Positions 62,496 to 64,000 of a DNA stretch of 64,000 nt are shown here, in pieces (position 1 is the first letter of the stretch; every line of letters begins with the position of its first letter). Below the pieces are notes generated by a model, which had not been told where the DNA came from, searched no databases, and was given only the letters and a program-made list of their open reading frames with translations. Made by a program: the position numbers and the translations under genes. The stretch covers positions 1 through 64,000 of the forward strand of contig NZ_CABDUX010000002.1 of assembly GCF_901411515.1 (NCBI RefSeq). Direction: 5' to 3'. The stretch is from Raoultibacter phocaeensis (GTDB lineage: Bacteria > Actinomycetota > Coriobacteriia > Coriobacteriales > Eggerthellaceae).

Positions 62496-64000
62496 TTTCA
62501 ACTAAGAAGATCGTCAATACACCTGTTAAAGTCGACTTCCATATCCATTCCGCCGCTTCCGCCCACAAGGACGGAGAAAAGGTCAAAGACGGAACGGCGG
62601 ATAATACTAGTGTTCTTTTTAGCATGCTTGAAGAGAATCAAGTGAATATGGCCGCTATAACTGACCACGATATTTTCGACTACTCAGTATACAAGGCTTT
62701 GCGGGCTAAAACAAAAAATGCTGTCCATCTGCACCGAGTTCTGCCAGGCGTCGAGTTTACTGTTTCCTTCAAAACTGACAGAGGCGATAGGCCTGTCCAT
62801 ATTGTCACCTTGTTTGACGATACGAAGCAGGAACTTGTGCAATCCATCGCTAATGCGATTCCGCTCAAAAACGGAAAACCTGACTATGATATGAGCAATG
62901 CTTTCAGCGAAGACAAGTACTGGGGCATCATTCGCGCAATCGGTCTCGACATCGTTGCGATTGCCCACCAGAAAGCATCCCCTGGTTCGGACCGGAAAAG
63001 AAAAAACGATGCAAATAGCGTTGGTGACGCGCTCTTCAACGAGTTCCTCTTTGTTGAGTACTTCGAGGCTTACGAATACAAAAACCGTCGGAATGAGCTA
63101 TTCAACAAAAATTACGCCTACTCGACAGACCAGCTTGAACAGCTACGATTCATTACGGGATCCGATTGTCACACTTGGAGTTCATACCCTGCATATGATG
63201 CCAGCTCTGACCCAGATCTTCCCTACTCCTACCTCAAGTGTTTGCCAACCTTCAAGGGCCTCGCTATGGCCGTGACAGACGTTTCTCGCATCAGGACTGT
63301 TCCGAGTTTCTTTAGCGGCTCTACAACAACGCTCGATGCAATTGAGCTGACCTTGAATGGTGCGGACGTAAGCATACCTTTATCGCCCGGAATAAACGCA
63401 ATCATTGGCGACAACTCGATAGGCAAGTCTTCTCTGTTGAATGCCATAAATGGCTATCGAGAAATTGGGGCCACAGTTCAGAAAGGGCAGTCAAGGTACC
63501 TTGAGGAGTCGGGTCTTGTCCTGAAAACCACCATTCCGGAAGATTACCTTTTGCAGTTCGACGGGCAGGATGCTATCAGGAAGAGTTTTGAGGGCTTGAG
63601 TGTGGGCAAGGCTAAAAAGCAGCTCGAAAAGCATTTCCCGGATCCCGTGAACCCGGATTCGTTCAAGAGTTTTGCAATGAACCAGTTTAAGAAGTTTCAT
63701 GCAGCCCTGAGAAAGTCGTGTAAGTACCAGGAGTCACTTGCAGCCCTAGGTGTATTCAAACTTCCTGAGCAACCGCCGTTGGGTGCACCTCAGAGTATAA
63801 CCTTTGATAAAAGCGTCAAACTAGACGATGTCTCATGTCATAATGGGCTCGTCAATGATGTCAAGAATGCTCGTATCCAGCTTGGAGGTGTCATCGAGCT
63901 TCATGAAGAGGCCATCCTGAAAGAAGATGAGCCGGACTTTGAAGCTGCGATAGCCGCTCTGGATCGTATCGTAAAACGCCATCAAACCATCGTTGATGAA
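62492..64000 (+). CDS. PHP-domain AAA/SMC-like ATPase (3' end outside the window)
   Basis: 503 codons are open to the window edge. Residues 12-235 form a PHP metallo-hydrolase domain with all motifs: DFHIHSAAS (HxH), MAAITDHD, LPGVEFTV, IVAIAHQK and TGSDCHT. After about residue 285 an SMC/Rad50-like ATPase starts, with Walker A IGDNSIGKSSLLNAINGY near 312; a helical, probably coiled-coil region follows, and the Walker B part must lie beyond 64000. PHP plus ATPase fusions (a family I believe is named TrlF-like in current annotation) are often found in defence islands. Codon use and G+C are lower than in the core genes. ATG at 62492 follows AGGA. Confidence 0.8.
   Translation, partial: MISTKKIVNTPVKVDFHIHSAASAHKDGEKVKDGTADNTSVLFSMLEENQVNMAAITDHDIFDYSVYKALRAKTKNAVHLHRVLPGVEFTVSFKTDRGDRPVHIVTLFDDTKQELVQSIANAIPLKNGKPDYDMSNAFSEDKYWGIIRAIGLDIVAIAHQKASPGSDRKRKNDANSVGDALFNEFLFVEYFEAYEYKNRRNELFNKNYAYSTDQLEQLRFITGSDCHTWSSYPAYDASSDPDLPYSYLKCLPTFKGLAMAVTDVSRIRTVPSFFSGSTTTLDAIELTLNGADVSIPLSPGINAIIGDNSIGKSSLLNAINGYREIGATVQKGQSRYLEESGLVLKTTIPEDYLLQFDGQDAIRKSFEGLSVGKAKKQLEKHFPDPVNPDSFKSFAMNQFKKFHAALRKSCKYQESLAALGVFKLPEQPPLGAPQSITFDKSVKLDDVSCHNGLVNDVKNARIQLGGVIELHEEAILKEDEPDFEAAIAALDRIVKRHQTIVDE

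Overview
The window is a contiguous stretch of a bacterial chromosome with about 60% G+C by eye. The gene content suggests an anaerobic actinobacterium of the Coriobacteriia, most likely Eggerthellaceae (the Eggerthella/Gordonibacter/Adlercreutzia group). The main reasons are two molybdopterin oxidoreductase loci with dedicated regulators, a cytoplasmic Mo enzyme resembling the catechol-dehydroxylase clade known from that family, an arylamine N-acetyltransferase, and the overall gene style. The genus is inference. No rRNA, tRNA or CRISPR array was recognised.

Layout. 0-12 kb is core metabolism and translation: a HEAT-repeat protein, an NAD-type isocitrate dehydrogenase next to aconitase, a large membrane protein, the L10 leader with rplJ-rplL, a DUF4013 membrane protein and acetyl-CoA synthetase. 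12-31 kb holds a MerR regulator, a YejK-like nucleoid protein, a Ski2-like helicase, an ABC exporter, an aminotransferase fused to an XRE repressor domain, an HxlR regulator, a second and unrelated NADP-type isocitrate dehydrogenase, a UvrA paralogue, a TetR-controlled YhgE/Pip-like permease and the RNA-binding protein Tex.

31-40 kb is an accessory catabolic locus. It holds a LysR regulator, a cytoplasmic molybdopterin enzyme, a short [4Fe-4S] partner, a DASS/SLC13 anion transporter and small proteins of unknown role, two of them cysteine-rich. Next come an arylamine N-acetyltransferase and a decayed LuxR regulator. 40-51 kb is mixed: glycerate kinase, C69 dipeptidase, ArsC-like protein, GNAT, DUF808, 3-methyladenine glycosylase, an ABC exporter with an unusual C-terminal-HTH ArsR regulator, a DJ-1/PfpI protein and a WYL regulator.

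51-58.6 kb is a DMSO-reductase-type respiratory module. One operon (NrfD-like anchor, YtrA-type GntR, SPFH protein) is followed by a second (Tat-exported Mo subunit, 4Fe-4S subunit, TorD chaperone, heme-type membrane protein). The same ATCCTAGGAT-type palindrome lies in front of both, so the GntR protein probably controls both.

58.6-64 kb is a junction with a lower-G+C island: a shattered aldose 1-epimerase, a second copy of the 3-methyladenine glycosylase, a PD-(D/E)XK nuclease-like protein, and a small ORF overlapping by ATGA the start of a PHP-domain ATPase that runs off the window. This is a candidate defence island.

Several degraded genes mark past turnover: a DUF4143-type ATPase near 23.5 kb, a YhgE/Pip N-terminus at 31.3 kb, the LuxR gene at 39.6-40.0 kb and the epimerase at 58.7-59.4 kb.
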